From Chrysomallon squamiferum (taxonomy: Eukaryota; Mollusca; Gastropoda; Neomphalida; Peltospiridae), in the NCBI GenBank assembly GCA_012295275.1, contig CM022674.1, positions 2,673,242 through 2,733,241 of the forward strand: 60,000 nucleotides of DNA, given 5' to 3'. The notes beneath the pieces are model-generated. The model had not been told where the DNA came from and ran no database searches. It saw nothing but the letters and a program-made list of their open reading frames with translations. This document shows, piece after piece, positions 11,625 to 23,872 of this stretch (its first letter is position 1; the number at the start of each line of letters is the position of its first letter). A program made the translations under genes and the position numbers.

Positions 11625-11692
11625 CCCAGTCTGCCTACAGACCCAGTGTAGGCAAACTGGGTTGTAGTCAAATTGGGATGTAGGCACAATGG
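11625..11692. repeat. Hairpin plus three 16-base direct repeats
   Basis: CCCAGTCTGCCTAC (11625-11638) pairs with GTAGGCAAACTGGG (11648-11661) with one mismatch and a 9-base loop. The right arm begins three imperfect 16-mers: GTAGGCAAACTGGGTT, GTAGTCAAATTGGGAT and GTAGGCACAATGGGAT. It may be a small palindromic element. Confidence 0.6.
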
Positions 11693-11699
11693 GATGCAT

Positions 11700-12536
11700 C
11701 CGTGTGTAGTGTATTATAAAGAAAGAAAGCAATTTGTTTCTTCTTTTTAAATTATAAAATGGGTAGCAATACTGTGAAGATAAATTCAGTGGGGCTTGAG
11801 TTTCAAAAATGTTTTTGTTGCTGTTGTTGTTGTTGTTCTTGCCGTATTATTTTTATCGAGATATTTCCCTTATATTTTCTCGTTTTCTGTTTCTGTCCCC
11901 CTCATATTTGTGAGTGTGTGTATGTTTCTTTGTATGCGCGTGAATGTGGCTTTGTATTCTAATTTCTATATAGACACATGTATCAAATAAATAGCATTCT
12001 GCGTACCCAGTCACCAGCGTTTGTTTGAACCTGATATAAACAATTTTGTTACACCGTTCATTTTATTTGTACCATGAGAGAGAAGCTGTCAGTATGACAC
12101 ACACACACAAGAACACACACAAAAAAACCCCATCATCATCTTTATTCTAAGTTAATAAATAAACTAATATCTTAAGAGAACAACCAGTTATTTCTCTCTT
12201 TTTTAAATAAATAAATAAAAAATAAATCTGTTTTCTTAAACAAACATACGAACATGTACACGAACTGCAAAAAAACGAAACCTATAAAATACACGTAAAA
12301 GACATGCAGAACAAAACACACACAGTAAATAAAGTAACCAGAACAAAAGGAAATAAAGGACAAATAAATAAAAATCACGATCTCGGGAGATGTTAGGCCC
12401 CAGTAGGTACTCCTGGATTTGTTTTATTACTGTACCCGAAATAAACGGAGTGACATAACCCATTAATGTGTGATACTTGATGTTGACTTAAGATTATTTA
12501 TCGATAAGTGTACACACGGATAAGGGTATTTCTTAC
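11700..12536. other. AT-rich intergenic stretch
   Basis: Short TTG, AC and AAAT runs; frames are Phe/Val- or Phe/Tyr-rich and low complexity. No supported gene. Confidence 0.5.
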
Positions 12537-12708
12537 CTTGCAGGAAAACCTGTTTTAACATGACTGGTATGACCTTAATTTGTAAAAATGTCGAAGCACT
12601 CGACGAGGCAGCTAGAGTTTCATACGGTACCCAGATATACGGGTGACCTAGAACTGTTACCTCGATGGGTTTTGGCAGGCAAAGCATACGGGGAACACCT
12701 GACGTCAT
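12537..12708 (-). CDS. Possible minus-strand first coding exon, unknown protein
   Basis: A minus-strand frame starts at ATG 12708, inside a TGACGTCA palindrome (12700-12707), and stays open in locally GC-rich sequence through VTVLGHPYIWVPYETLA and KVIPVMLKQVFLQ to a consensus donor CAAG|GTAAGA (boundary 12537/12536). Complexity and the good donor make a real exon plausible, but no downstream exon was identified and I do not recognise the protein. Alternatives are a chance frame or a relic. Confidence 0.3.
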
Positions 12709-12952
12709 CGAGAAGAGAAATCACGCGCTGTGCACGAGCTGTCAGATGAGTGACTGTACTGACAGATCACCGATTGAATTGAATACAGCCGTCGAGTGCT
12801 TTGGTCAATCGTCCGTCTCCAAAGCAGTCAGATGTGAATGATTATGTACATAATGTAAAACGTTTATTAAAACCAATTAAAACAACTGACATGGTTACAG
12901 AACGAACGGTAGTTAGAAGCACACAGTCAAAACGACGAGAGATCTGAGTATA

Positions 12953-13098
12953 AGTCGTGTAGCAGTTATTCGTGTTCTAATATTAGAAAAAATGAAACTT
13001 AAATAAATAAATAAAAGAATTAACATAGTCGTGTAGCAGTTATTCGTGTTCTAATTAGAAAAGTTAAACTTAAATAAATAAATAAATAAAATAATTAA
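12953..13098. repeat. Two-copy 75-base tandem duplication
   Basis: GTCGTGTAGCAGTTATTCGTG occurs at 12953 and 13028 (first 20 bases identical), and the following sequence, including an AAAT run, is repeated with small indels. Confidence 0.85.
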
Positions 13099-13151
13099 TA
13101 TAGAAGAACAATAATTAAAACATAGAAATGTATCTGAGTCTCGAACAACAT

Positions 13152-13186
<35 letters not shown>

Positions 13187-13398
13187 CCTCAAATATTGTT
13201 GCCGTTATTATCACTTTAAAAAAAAAAAAAAATTCAAGTGCATGCTTATTAACTGCATATACATGTATATGCATTTTGACTGATGTGTATATTTGGGGTC
13301 GTCGTTGACCAGCAGTCTATTTAATAACAATAGCTACAACAACAACAAAACCAAAGCGCATTTGTTATCGAGCTAACAGAGCGACCGGAATATGAGAT
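13099..13398. repeat. Homopolymer-rich stretch
   Basis: A pure T run of over 30 bases at about 13153-13186, an A run near 13217-13231, and otherwise unremarkable sequence. Confidence 0.7.
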
Positions 13399-13509
13399 CA
13401 CGTGATGTATTCAAAGCGGATGTCAAACAGAACGAGTAGAGAACACATATTTTCTGTGTGAATTTGTGAGTCTTATAAGATTGGAGTTTCAATTCCATTT
13501 CTACAATAG
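13399..13509 (+). promoter_or_regulatory. Candidate promoter/5' UTR exon with CACGTG box and donor
   Basis: TCACGTGATG lies at about 13400 in locally GC-richer DNA; downstream, a non-coding stretch ends in the donor-like AATAG|GTAAGC (13509/13510). It could be the first exon of the downstream STAND-ankyrin gene. RNA data would decide. Confidence 0.25.
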
Positions 13510-14006
13510 GTAAGCAAAATTTATGCTATACTGTTCAGAGTGGTGACTGTTTGATTGTTTATTTATTTCACTGTGAACTTAGTTATTAATGTTCTTTTAT
13601 GACCTCTGACTCTAGTACCCGAAATTCGACTTTCGTTTGTGTTTTTTCTTTAAGAACAACCCTTAAGAACCAGGAAAGAATAATATTATTTTTATTAAAC
13701 TATTTATTTATTTATTTGTGACATGGTATAGAACAATGAGCAATTAGTATTAATTAATTAATTTTTTTTTAATTTAATTCATTATTTATTTATTTATTTA
13801 TTATTAGACTGAATTACATCTTTGTATAAACGACAACAACAAAAAACACACACACAAAAAAAAAAAAACACACACAAAAAAAACACAGTAAAGTAAACGG
13901 TGTCAAAGTATAACTAACCACTTGATGTACAAGCAGTTTGTAAAAAACAATAATGTACACTTTTTTCAGTTATGTTATAAAACAGTTGTTGGAGGAATAA
14001 AATATC

Positions 14007-14049
<43 letters not shown>

Positions 14050-14637
14050 TATTTTTTATTTATTTATTTTTTTCGTTTAATATGCAGTGTCGTCTCATTA
14101 ATACTTTATTTTGGACAAAGTCATGAAACATTTGCATTGTTAAATATCCCGATTTCATTGAAAGAAAAATAATTATTATTTTCTTAAATTACATCCCTAC
14201 GAGAAATTAAATCAACGGATAAATACTACGGTAGAAATAACTTTGTAAATGTTTGAGAATAACATTTTTAATTTTAAAATTTAATGATAAAATGAACAAG
14301 GTCATTGTTACTTTAAGGTGATATTGTCACGTGATGTAAATACCTGAGGCACGTAATGTGAGTTTTGTCACGTAGACTCGAGTAAGCCAAAAAAGTATTC
14401 CTTTTCTTGTGATTATTATTTTCTTGATTAAAAGTAAATAAATAAATTTAAAAAAAAAAAAAAAAAATAAAATTACTCGTTTTTGAAATAAATAAATGAT
14501 TCAATGAAGAGTTTCTGTACTGTAAATGTTATTGACTTTGAAATAATAATTTATAATAATTACGTGTGCATATCATATCATACATAGATATTTTAAAAAT
14601 GATACCGTACTGTCAGATTTTCTGAATATGTGACTAT

Positions 14638-14696
<59 letters not shown>

Positions 14697-15160
14697 ATAA
14701 TAATAATAATAACATCAAAAAAAATAACAATAATAAAGAATATATATTTTCCTAGTTTGCAAAAAATAAAAAATAAAAACAAAAATAAAAATGTATTATT
14801 ATTATTAGCACGTAGGAACAAAAACTCGCAATGGCACAAATTACGTGACCGGAAAAAATGCCTCCGGAATTTAATGGGTGCAAACTACACCTGAATGGTC
14901 TTCGCTGTTGGGTTCTGATACGGTGAACATTGCCAGTTACAAAAGTGAATACATTAATCTTGTATCGATATTATAATTTTAGTTTATAATGCATGCACAA
15001 ACATAATCCAGTTTGAAAGGTTTAATTAAGTTGAAAAAGTAGTTACGAAAGGCGAAGGACACCATGGTTTGGTAATATGAACAACCATATTTATCTTTAT
15101 CAGTGCAAATCATAAAAAGTTCAGACAATAGACGTAAAATAATTTAATTTGACATTTTAA
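13510..15160. other. AT-rich non-coding region with microsatellites
   Basis: Contains TTTA runs, an (ATT)n tract near 14010-14049, an (ACT)n run at about 14636-14695 running into (AAT)n, and scattered CACGTG/CACGTA elements near 14329-14380. No exon supported. Confidence 0.55.
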
Positions 15161-15210
15161 AAACTTCCGTGAGCTCACAGAAACTTCCGATCAAAATCCA
15201 AGATGGCAGC
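15161..15210 (+). promoter_or_regulatory. Promoter-like ETS/ETS/YY1 motif cluster
   Basis: Two CTTCCG (ETS-type) motifs at 15164-15169 and 15184-15189 and CCAAGATGGCAGC (YY1-type, 15198-15210) lie within 50 bases, the usual layout of TATA-less animal promoters with YY1 near the transcription start. Inferred from motifs only. Confidence 0.35.
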
Positions 15211-16776
15211 GTCGAACGCCGATCAATGATTACTAACTTTTAAACAGGTGTTCCTTCATAATGCAATCAATTCTACATGGATTATTAAGTGAAATTTGGG
15301 GAAATATGTCATTTAATCAATGCCTCGTATACACAGATATTTATTATTGAGTAAAAATTGCTACAAAGGTTGATAACATGTTTCTTTTCTATTTTGTTTT
15401 GGTAACGTTGACGTCATACCATCTCATACTGGTTCGTACTAAATATTTTATTAAGATTTTATTACGACGTCGCCAGCCAAAGAATAAAAATAAATAAAAA
15501 ATAATATAAGATGACTATCCTCATTAGGTATCGTAATTTGGACACATTACTCTACTAAAACTCCACAGCGGACAGTTCTGAGTACGTAGTTGTAAAACGG
15601 TACTTGAAGCTATTCTGTCGTATACATTTTTATTTATTTATTTATTTATTTATTATTGTTTTTTATAATATTTATTTCCTTTTTCAATTAATTAGAAGTG
15701 GTATTTACATGTAAAAAGCAAACTGATCACATGCTATTTGAATGATTGCCTTGATACATTCATCATAACGCTTGATACCCATTTTACAACAAAAAATTGC
15801 AAAAAATATAAAAAAAATCAAAGGTCAGTCAACCAACTGCATAAAAAAATTAGTTAAAAATTAATTTTTCACACTTTTTCAGTAAAAAAAAAAAAAAAAA
15901 AACATTCGTCTTCTAAAATATGTACTATTATGTATGCAAACAATGTGTTTAGATTTTTATTTTTTTAAAAATCATTTTCCATCCTATTCTTCTTCTTCTT
16001 CTTCTTCTTCTTCTTCTTCTTCTTCTTCTTCTTCTTCTTCTTCTTCTTCTTCTTTTTCTTCTTCTTATTATTATCATAAACTGAATTTTGTGATGCTCGT
16101 ACACACATTGTTAAGATTTTAGTCTGGGTCAGTTCATCAGTTCTAAAATAAATAAAAACTGCTGCTGCTGCTGCTGCTGCTGCTAAGAAGAAGAAGAACA
16201 ACAACAACAACAACAGTAATCTTAGTTTGACACACCTGTAATTTACTTTTCTTTGTCTTATTTGAATTGTAATCACTCATACATGTACATAAACTAGATG
16301 ACCCTGTACTAGAACAGTACACACAAGTGCATTGTCTTTTTGTATAGCTATTATAATTTACTTGATGCCTAAGTTATTTGATTTTCTCACTATCCAGCTG
16401 TTTGGATTTTTTATGCAAAAAAAAAAAAAAAAAACTAAATAAAAATATAAAAAGATGCAGTAATTGTTTGTGACAAATTTCCTGTTTATTAACTGAAATT
16501 CTGTGTAGGAAAAGGCAAAATCATTTCATCAGTGAAATTAAAAGTAACAACAATTTTTATATGGAAATAGTTCCAAGATTTCATCCTGTCTGTTTTAATT
16601 ATAATTCTTATTGTTTTCGAGAATGTGGATTTTTTGTTGTTGTTGTTGTTTTTGAAAAGAAAATGTTTTTATTTTATTATATTTTATTTATTTTATTTTC
16701 TAAATGAAAATTGAAACATATATTAACAATAACTCAGATTTGGAAACGTCTATGTTTTGTATTGTTCTTTTGACAG
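15211..16776. other. Non-coding region with (TTC)n and (CTG)n microsatellites
   Basis: Includes a (TTC)n tract of about 27 triplets near 15987-16067, (CTG)n plus (AAC)n near 16161-16215, poly-A runs near 15885 and 16419, and (TTG)n at 16635. Poly-Ser and poly-Lys frames here are repeat artefacts. Confidence 0.6.
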
Positions 16777-16862
16777 GAGTGAAGAGTTGTATGGTCAGTT
16801 ACAGACAACTAGTTTAACAGAAAACATCAAAAATCTCAAAATGGGTTAAAGTGATATAATAA
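16777..16862 (+). other. Exon-like duplicate 1 (candidate 5' UTR exon)
   Basis: Bounded by acceptor TTTTGACAG (16776) and donor TAA|GTAAGT (16863). It contains AAGAGTTGTATGGTCAG and ACAGACAACTAGTTTAAC and has stops in frame, so it is non-coding if used. It is paralogous to 17193-17273. Confidence 0.35.
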
Positions 16863-17192
16863 GTAAGTAAATGTTTCGAGAGTAATGTATTTATGTATAT
16901 ATGTGATTCTGCAGTCAGTACTGTAATAAAGAACAACAGTGTGCATTAATAATTTTTTGATACTTCGAAAAATAACAATTGTAATGAATTTACTTTTAAA
17001 TTTAGTAAGTATTTTATTTTATTTTTCTTGACAGTTAATTCATTGTTTTTTTTCGTTGTTTTTGTGTGTTTTTTTTTTTATATTTTGGGTAAATTTTTCC
17101 ATACTAATAATTAAAAAAATGTATTACATGGCAATATTAATTTAAGAAGAGCAGTAAATCAGTGTGTAAGTTTTGTATTGTTCTATTGACAG

Positions 17193-17273
17193 GTCAGAAG
17201 AGTTGTATGGTCAGCGACAGACAACTGGTTTAACATACAGTAGATAACATCTAAAGATGGGTTAAACTGAATT
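17193..17273 (+). other. Exon-like duplicate 2 (candidate 5' UTR exon)
   Basis: Second copy of the sequence at 16777-16862, with acceptor CTATTGACAG and donor ATT|GTAAGTAAG. Conserved splice borders and diverged flanks suggest an exon duplication; possible 5' UTR exon of the STAND-ankyrin gene. Confidence 0.35.
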
Positions 17274-18192
17274 GTAAGTAAGTAAATGTTCTGTTTGTTT
17301 AAATTACTTACATTTAAACACAAACAGAAGCAGAAACACACACACATACATACCCATACATGTACAGATTTCAAATTCAAGAATGATAAAAGTGACTGTC
17401 AGTAAAAAATACTAAATTTTAATTTAATATTATTAGTTTACAATGTACAGTACAAGACTGACAAAACTTCAGTTGTCAGAGTTTGTAATCATTTCTTTAC
17501 AAGTTTTTAACCTTTATGTAAACTATCTTACACTGACTTCAGTAAGGAAATTTATCTGTCTCTGATATTACAAATAATTTATATTAAATAAAATTGATTT
17601 TTGCCTTAGTTTTCTTTTATTTCTGGGGAAGAGTGTTATGCCTGTTGCGGGGTTCTAGTTTGGTCACATGACGACTGTGTTAAGTATGGGTTGCATGCGA
17701 CTGGGTTAGATGCCCTGTAACGCCAGTAAACCCAGTTAGGTGACACAAACTTTCATTCAAACATTTTAAAACATAAACGCAGTATTTTTATAATCTAGCA
17801 AAGAAAACATTTGTTTCAAGTGGAGGTGTGTGTTTATGTTTATACATCTTTAATATGTCATACATTATATTTACTGTGGAATAATTTTCATTCAGAAAAC
17901 TATCAAACTGTTTAAAATAATAATAGAATAATGACTGTTAGTATCATTTGAAAATACATTTACATTTAAAGTTAATGTGCAGGAATATCTATTCAAACAC
18001 AGACATTAGTTGTTATAATTTCTGTAGAATAATTCTTAGCTACATGAAATAATTTTGAAACATGTTAAACAAATGTTTTTTCAGTTACATGTATATTTAG
18101 TGTAAGGAAATAATTTTTAGAAAATAATTAAATAAAGAAATGTGTACATAGTTTAACAATATGATAATGGTTGAATGTTGTTCTGTTTACAG
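17274..18192. other. AT-rich stretch with a small imperfect hairpin
   Basis: Mostly unremarkable; a GC-richer patch at 17636-17750 contains ACTGGGTTA and TAAACCCAGT in inverted orientation (imperfect hairpin). No coding exon seen. Confidence 0.5.
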
Positions 18193-18351
18193 ATGTCAGT
18201 ATTGTGTTGGTGGTCTGTCAAGATGAAAGTTTCAAACACAGCACACAGGAAATGTGTCTGTACATTAACATGAGACCATAAACTGACCAAGTTCTGGAAT
18301 GGAAAATGTAGTAGATTACTGAAAGCTGAAAACTACAAATCCTCAAAGTAT
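18193..18351 (+). other. Candidate leader exon just before the tandem array
   Basis: A good acceptor (CTGTTTACAG, AG at 18191-18192) is followed by a short frame of 26 codons that ends in TGA; no clear donor follows. It is the last sequence before the array and could be a 5' leader exon. Weak evidence. Confidence 0.2.
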
Positions 18352-19955
18352 GTTGATACAAACAGACACAACAGAGAGAAATATAACTGAGTAATATTTA
18401 TTTAACAAATATAAGAGTGTTGTCACCATGATTTGAAGTTCTACCCATGTTCATACTTATTTATTCCAAAAATTTAATATTTTCAGAACTTCTTATGGTA
18501 CTAAATAAGTAAATATAAAATACTTTAAGAATTAAATTGAAAACAAACAAATATGAATAGTCTATTAAAAATGAGTACACAGAAAACTGAAAATATAATA
18601 TGCATTGGGAAAATTGTTAAGCACTCTGGTAGAGAGAAAATGTTACTTTGAGTGTCTAGATTACATCTGTAGTTAAAGGGTTCACTGGCAACTATTTTTA
18701 TTTCTTTTATTCATTATATTGTCATATAATTACCAGTACTATTTAATACTAAAAATATGTCATTCCAAAGTGTAGAGCTGCAGAGTTCATAAATACTCAA
18801 GATAACATTTTCAGAGAGAAAGTGTTACATTGAGTCTCTAGATTACATCTGCAGTTAAAGGGTTCACTGGCAACTAAACATTCAGGTGCCTCCAACTCAT
18901 CGCTCCACTTAAATGTTGGGTTTGTCAAATGGTCAACAAATGTCATTCTCAGTGCTAAGCTGATTCCACTTCCATTGTATATAAAATGTCCAACTATGAT
19001 CAAATGTTCTCGAGTGGATTCAAAACTGAATTCATGACTGATCAAGGCAGAAGTGTTAAAACACTGTTTTGTACATAGCCTGTTGGAGGTCACTACTTAA
19101 CTGATGACTGTAACTGTACTGAAGCTGATATCCTGTAGGTTTGATATCTTAAATTTATTCCTGTTATCTGCCATCTTTGTGTTTCTCTTGTCCACCATTG
19201 TGCCTTGTTGACACTGAATGACTGAGTTGTGGAGTTAAAGATCCCTGTCAGATACATGAGCAAACTCCAGTTCAAGAAAAACATGCAGACTTGATGCACT
19301 GGCCTATCAGATTGAAATCAGTTTTAACTGTGTTTCAGAAACAGGCAACATCATTCTGTTGTTAATTATCACAAAGTTGTAATTACTTGTAATTATTTCA
19401 GTGGTTAAATTTTCTCCAGGTGTGTATTTGAGACATTTCCATTCTTATTGTTCATAGCACATAAATAACTGCAGTAAGAATATAATTAAGACTATTCAGA
19501 TATTATCTGTACATTTATTCTGTTTATATATCATAATTCAGTTACAGGATTAAGTGTTACTATTCTGATATTACTCATATAAATCCTGAATAATTTTAAC
19601 TCACCCAAGTATGACTGTTCTACATGTTTTTGGAATTTGTGAATAGTTTTCAAAGAAATGACAGGAAGATTTAAAATCAAATAGTAACTTCATATAAGAC
19701 AAATTTCTATATAATTTATTTAATTGATTTCTGATGTCAACGTGTTCTGAGAATGAAAAATGCATTAAATGGAAAGTTCGTGTCCCCTAAACCTAAAATA
19801 ATGTCAGTGCAGTAATTTTCATTGTCTCTTGTTACATTGCTCAGATTTAGTCATTTCCAGTGATTTCTGACAACTGTTCTGTTGATTTATATCATGCATA
19901 TCCATAATGTTTAGATAAATTTGGATCAGCTCTAGTAAATCTGTGTGTATTTCAG

Positions 19956-20075
19956 GTTGAATATGTCCAGTCACAAAAGCAGCAGAACTGCTGAGAAACA
20001 AGGTAATGCAGAGCCAGAACCTGCTGGCAAACCACCACCCCCTGAAAAGAAGAAAACTATCAATTCCGAAACAAG
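19956..20075 (+). CDS. Array exon copy 1 (120 nt, phase-symmetric)
   Basis: Acceptor GTGTATTTCAG, donor AACAAG|GTAATT. After one base completing a split codon, the frame is open and Lys/Pro/Glu-rich, with MSSHKSSRTAEKQGN, EPEPAGKPPPPEKKK and TINSETR. The length is a multiple of three and the end phase equals the start phase, so copies can be joined, skipped or used singly without frame change. The ATG at 19963 could be the start codon of the STAND-ankyrin protein, with upstream exons being 5' UTR. A second, identical donor context (AACAAG|GTAATG) lies inside at 20002. Predicted disordered, basic, proline-rich segment. Confidence 0.55.
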
Positions 20076-21859
20076 GTAATTAATTAGAACTAATTTTTTA
20101 CATAACTAATTGTTAAAATTGTGTTTTCATGAGTTCTTTTAAATATCATAATATAATATCTCTATTTCAAAAATTGGGACATTTATTAGAACCGTTTTTA
20201 TTTGATTATTTTTTTTTTGAAATGTTCCAGGAATATTATTATAGAATAAAAATTGAGAATGTTGATACAAACAGACACACAGAGAAAAATAATCAAGTAA
20301 TATTTATTTATCAGATATAACAGTGTTGTCACCCTGATTTGAAGTTCTACCCATGTTCATACTTATTTATTCCAAAAATTTAATATTTTAAGAACTTCTT
20401 ATGGTACTAAATAAGTAAATATAAAATACTTTAAGAATTAAATTGAAAACAAACAAATATGAATAGTCTATTAAAAATGAGTACACAGAAAACTGAAAAT
20501 ATAATATGCATTGGGAAAATTGTTAAGCACTCTGGTAGAGAGAAAATGTTACTTTGAGTGTCTAGATTACATCTGTAGTTAAAGGGTTCACTGGCAACTA
20601 TTTTTATTTCTTTTATTCATTATATTGTCATATAATTACCAGTACTATTTAATACTAAAAATATGTCATTCCAAAGTGTGGAGCTGCAGAGTTCATAAAT
20701 ACTCAAGATAACATTTTCAGAGAGAAAGTGTTACATTGAGTCTCTAGATTACATCTGTAGTTAAAGGGTTCACTGGCAACTAAACATTCAGGTGCCTCCA
20801 ACTCATCGCTCCACTTAAATGTTGGGTTTGTCAAATGGTCAACAAATATCATTCTCAGTGCTAAGCTGATTCCACTTCCATTGTATATAAAATGTCCAAC
20901 TATGATCAAATGTTCTCGAGTGGATTCAAAACTGAATTCATGACTGATCAAGGCAGAAGTGTTAAAACACTGTTTTGTACATAGCCTGTTGGAGGTCACT
21001 ACTTAACTGATGACTGTAACTGTACTGAAGCTGATATCCTGTAGGTTTGATATCTTAAATTTATTCCTGTTATCTGCCATCTTTGTGTTTCTCTTGTCCA
21101 CCATTGTGCCTTGTTGACACTGAATGACTGAGTTGTGGAGTTAAAGATCCCTGTCAGATACATGAGCAAACTCCAGTTCAAGAAAAACATGCAGACTTGA
21201 TGCACTGGCCTATCAGATTGAAATCAGTTTTAACTGTGTTTCAGAAACAGGCAACATCATTCTGTTGTTAATTATCACAAAGTTGTAATTACTTGTAATT
21301 ATTTCAGTGGTTAAATTTTCTCCAGGTGTGTATTTGAGACATTTCCATTCTTATTGTTCATAGCACATAAATAACTGCAGTAAGAATATAATTAAGACTA
21401 TTCAGATATTATCTGTACATTTATTCTGTTTATATATCATAATTCAGTTACAGGATTAAGTGTTACTATTCTGATATTACTCATATAAATCCTGAATAAT
21501 TTTAACTCACCCAAGTATGACTGTTCTACATGTTTTTGGAATTTGTGAATAGTTTTCAAAGAAATGACAGGAAGATTTAAAATCAAATAGTAACTTCATA
21601 TAAGACAAATTTCTATATAATTTATTTAATTGATTTCTGATGTCAACGTGTTCTGAGAATGAAAAATGCATTAAATGGAAAGTTCGTGTCCCAAACCTAA
21701 AATAATGTCAGTGCAGTAATTTTCATTGTCTCTTGTTACATTGCTCAGATTTAGTCATTTCCAGTGATTTCTGACAACTGTTCTGTTGATTTATATCATG
21801 CATATCCATAATGTTTAGATAAATTTGGATCAGCTCTAGTAAATCTGTGTGTATTTCAG

Positions 21860-21979
21860 GTTGAATATGTCCAGTCACAAAAGCAGCAGAACTGCTGAGA
21901 AACAAGGTAATGCAGAGCCAGAACCTGCTGGCAAACCACCACCCCCTGAAAAGAAGAAAACTATCAATTCCGAAACAAG
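21860..21979 (+). CDS. Array exon copy 2 (120 nt)
   Basis: Splice borders and open frame as in copy 1; intact. Confidence 0.5.
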
Positions 21980-23767
21980 GTAATTAATTAGAACTAATTT
22001 TTTACATAACTAATTGTTAAAATTGTGTTTTCATGAGTGCTTTTAAATATCATAATATAATATCTCTATTTCAAAAATTGGGACATTTATTAGAACCGTT
22101 TTTATCTGATTATTTTTTTTTTTTTTGAAATGTTCCAGGAATATTATTATAGAATAAAAATTGAGAATGTTGATACAAACAGACACACAGAGAAAAATAA
22201 TCAAGTAATATTTATTTATCAGATATAACAGTGTTGTCACCCTGATTTGAAGTTCTACCCATGTTCATACTTATTTATTCCAAAAATTTAATATTTTAAG
22301 AACTTCTTATGGTACTAAATAAGTAAATATAAAATACTTTAAGAATTAAATTGAAAACAAACAAATATGAATAGTCTATTAAAAATGAGTACACAGAAAA
22401 CTGAAAATATAATATGCATTGGGAAAATTGTTAAGCACTCTGGTAGAGAGAAAATGTTACTTTGAGTGTCTAGATTACATCTGTAGTTAAAGGGTTCACT
22501 GGCAACTATTTTTATTTCTTTTATTCATTATATTGTCATATAATTACCAGTACTATTTAATACTAAAAATATGTCATTCCAAAGTGTGGAGCTGCAGAGT
22601 TCATAAATACTCAAGATAACATTTTCAGAGAGAAAGTGTTACATTGAGTCTCTAGATTACATCTGTAGTTAAAGGGTTCACTGGCAACTAAACATTCAGG
22701 TGCCTCCAACTCATCGCTCCACTTAAATGTTGGGTTTGTCAAATGGTCAACAAATATCATTCTCAGTGCTAAGCTGATTCCACTTCCATTGTATATAAAA
22801 TGTCCAACTATGATCAAATGTTCTCGAGTGGATTCAAAACTGAATTCATGACTGATCAAGGCAGAAGTGTTAAAACACTGTTTTGTACATAGCCTGTTGG
22901 AGGTCACTACTTAACTGATGACTGTAACTGTACTGAAGCTGATATCCTGTAGGTTTGATATCTTAAATTTATTCCTGTTATCTGCCATCTTTGTGTTTCT
23001 CTTGTCCACCATTGTGCCTTGTTGACACTGAATGACTGAGTTGTGGAGTTAAAGATCCCTGTCAGATACATGAGCAAACTCCAGTTCAAGAAAAACATGC
23101 AGACTTGATGCACTGGCCTATCAGATTGAAATCAGTTTTAACTGTGTTTCAGAAACAGGCAACATCATTCTGTTGTTAATTATCACAAAGTTGTAATTAC
23201 TTGTAATTATTTCAGTGGTTAAATTTTCTCCAGGTGTGTATTTGAGACATTTCCATTCTTATTGTTCATAGCACATAAATAACTGCAGTAAGAATATAAT
23301 TAAGACTATTCAGATATTATCTGTACATTTATTCTGTTTATATATCATAATTCAGTTACAGGATTAAGTGTTACTATTCTGATATTACTCATATAAATCC
23401 TGAATAATTTTAACTCACCCAAGTATGACTGTTCTACATGTTTTTGAATTTGTGAATAGTTTTCAAAGAAATGACAGGAAGATTTAAAATCAAATAGTAA
23501 CTTCATATAAGACAAATTTCTATATAATTTATTTAATTGATTTCTGATGTCAACGTGTTCTGAGAATGAAAAATGCATTAAATGGAAAGTTCGTGTCCCG
23601 AAACCTAAAATAATGTCAGTGCAGTAATTTTCATTGTCTCTTGTTACATTGCTCAGATTTAGTCATTTCCAGTGATTTCTGACAACTGTTCTGTTGATTT
23701 ATATCATGCATATCCATAATGTTTAGATAAATTTGGATCAGCTCTAGTAAATCTGTGTGTATTTCAG

Positions 23768-23872
23768 GTTGAACATGTCCAGTCACAAAAGCAGCAGAAC
23801 TGCTGAGAAACAAGGTAATGCAGAGCCAGAACCTGCTGGCAAACCACCCCCCCCTGAAAAGAAGAAAACAAG
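23768..23872 (+). CDS. Array exon copy 3 (105 nt, in-frame 15-nt deletion)
   Basis: Lacks the 15 bases encoding TINSE near the 3' border, so it ends PPEKKKTR; frame and splice phase are kept. One synonymous change (AAT to AAC before the ATG) and one CCA to CCC. Confidence 0.5.
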
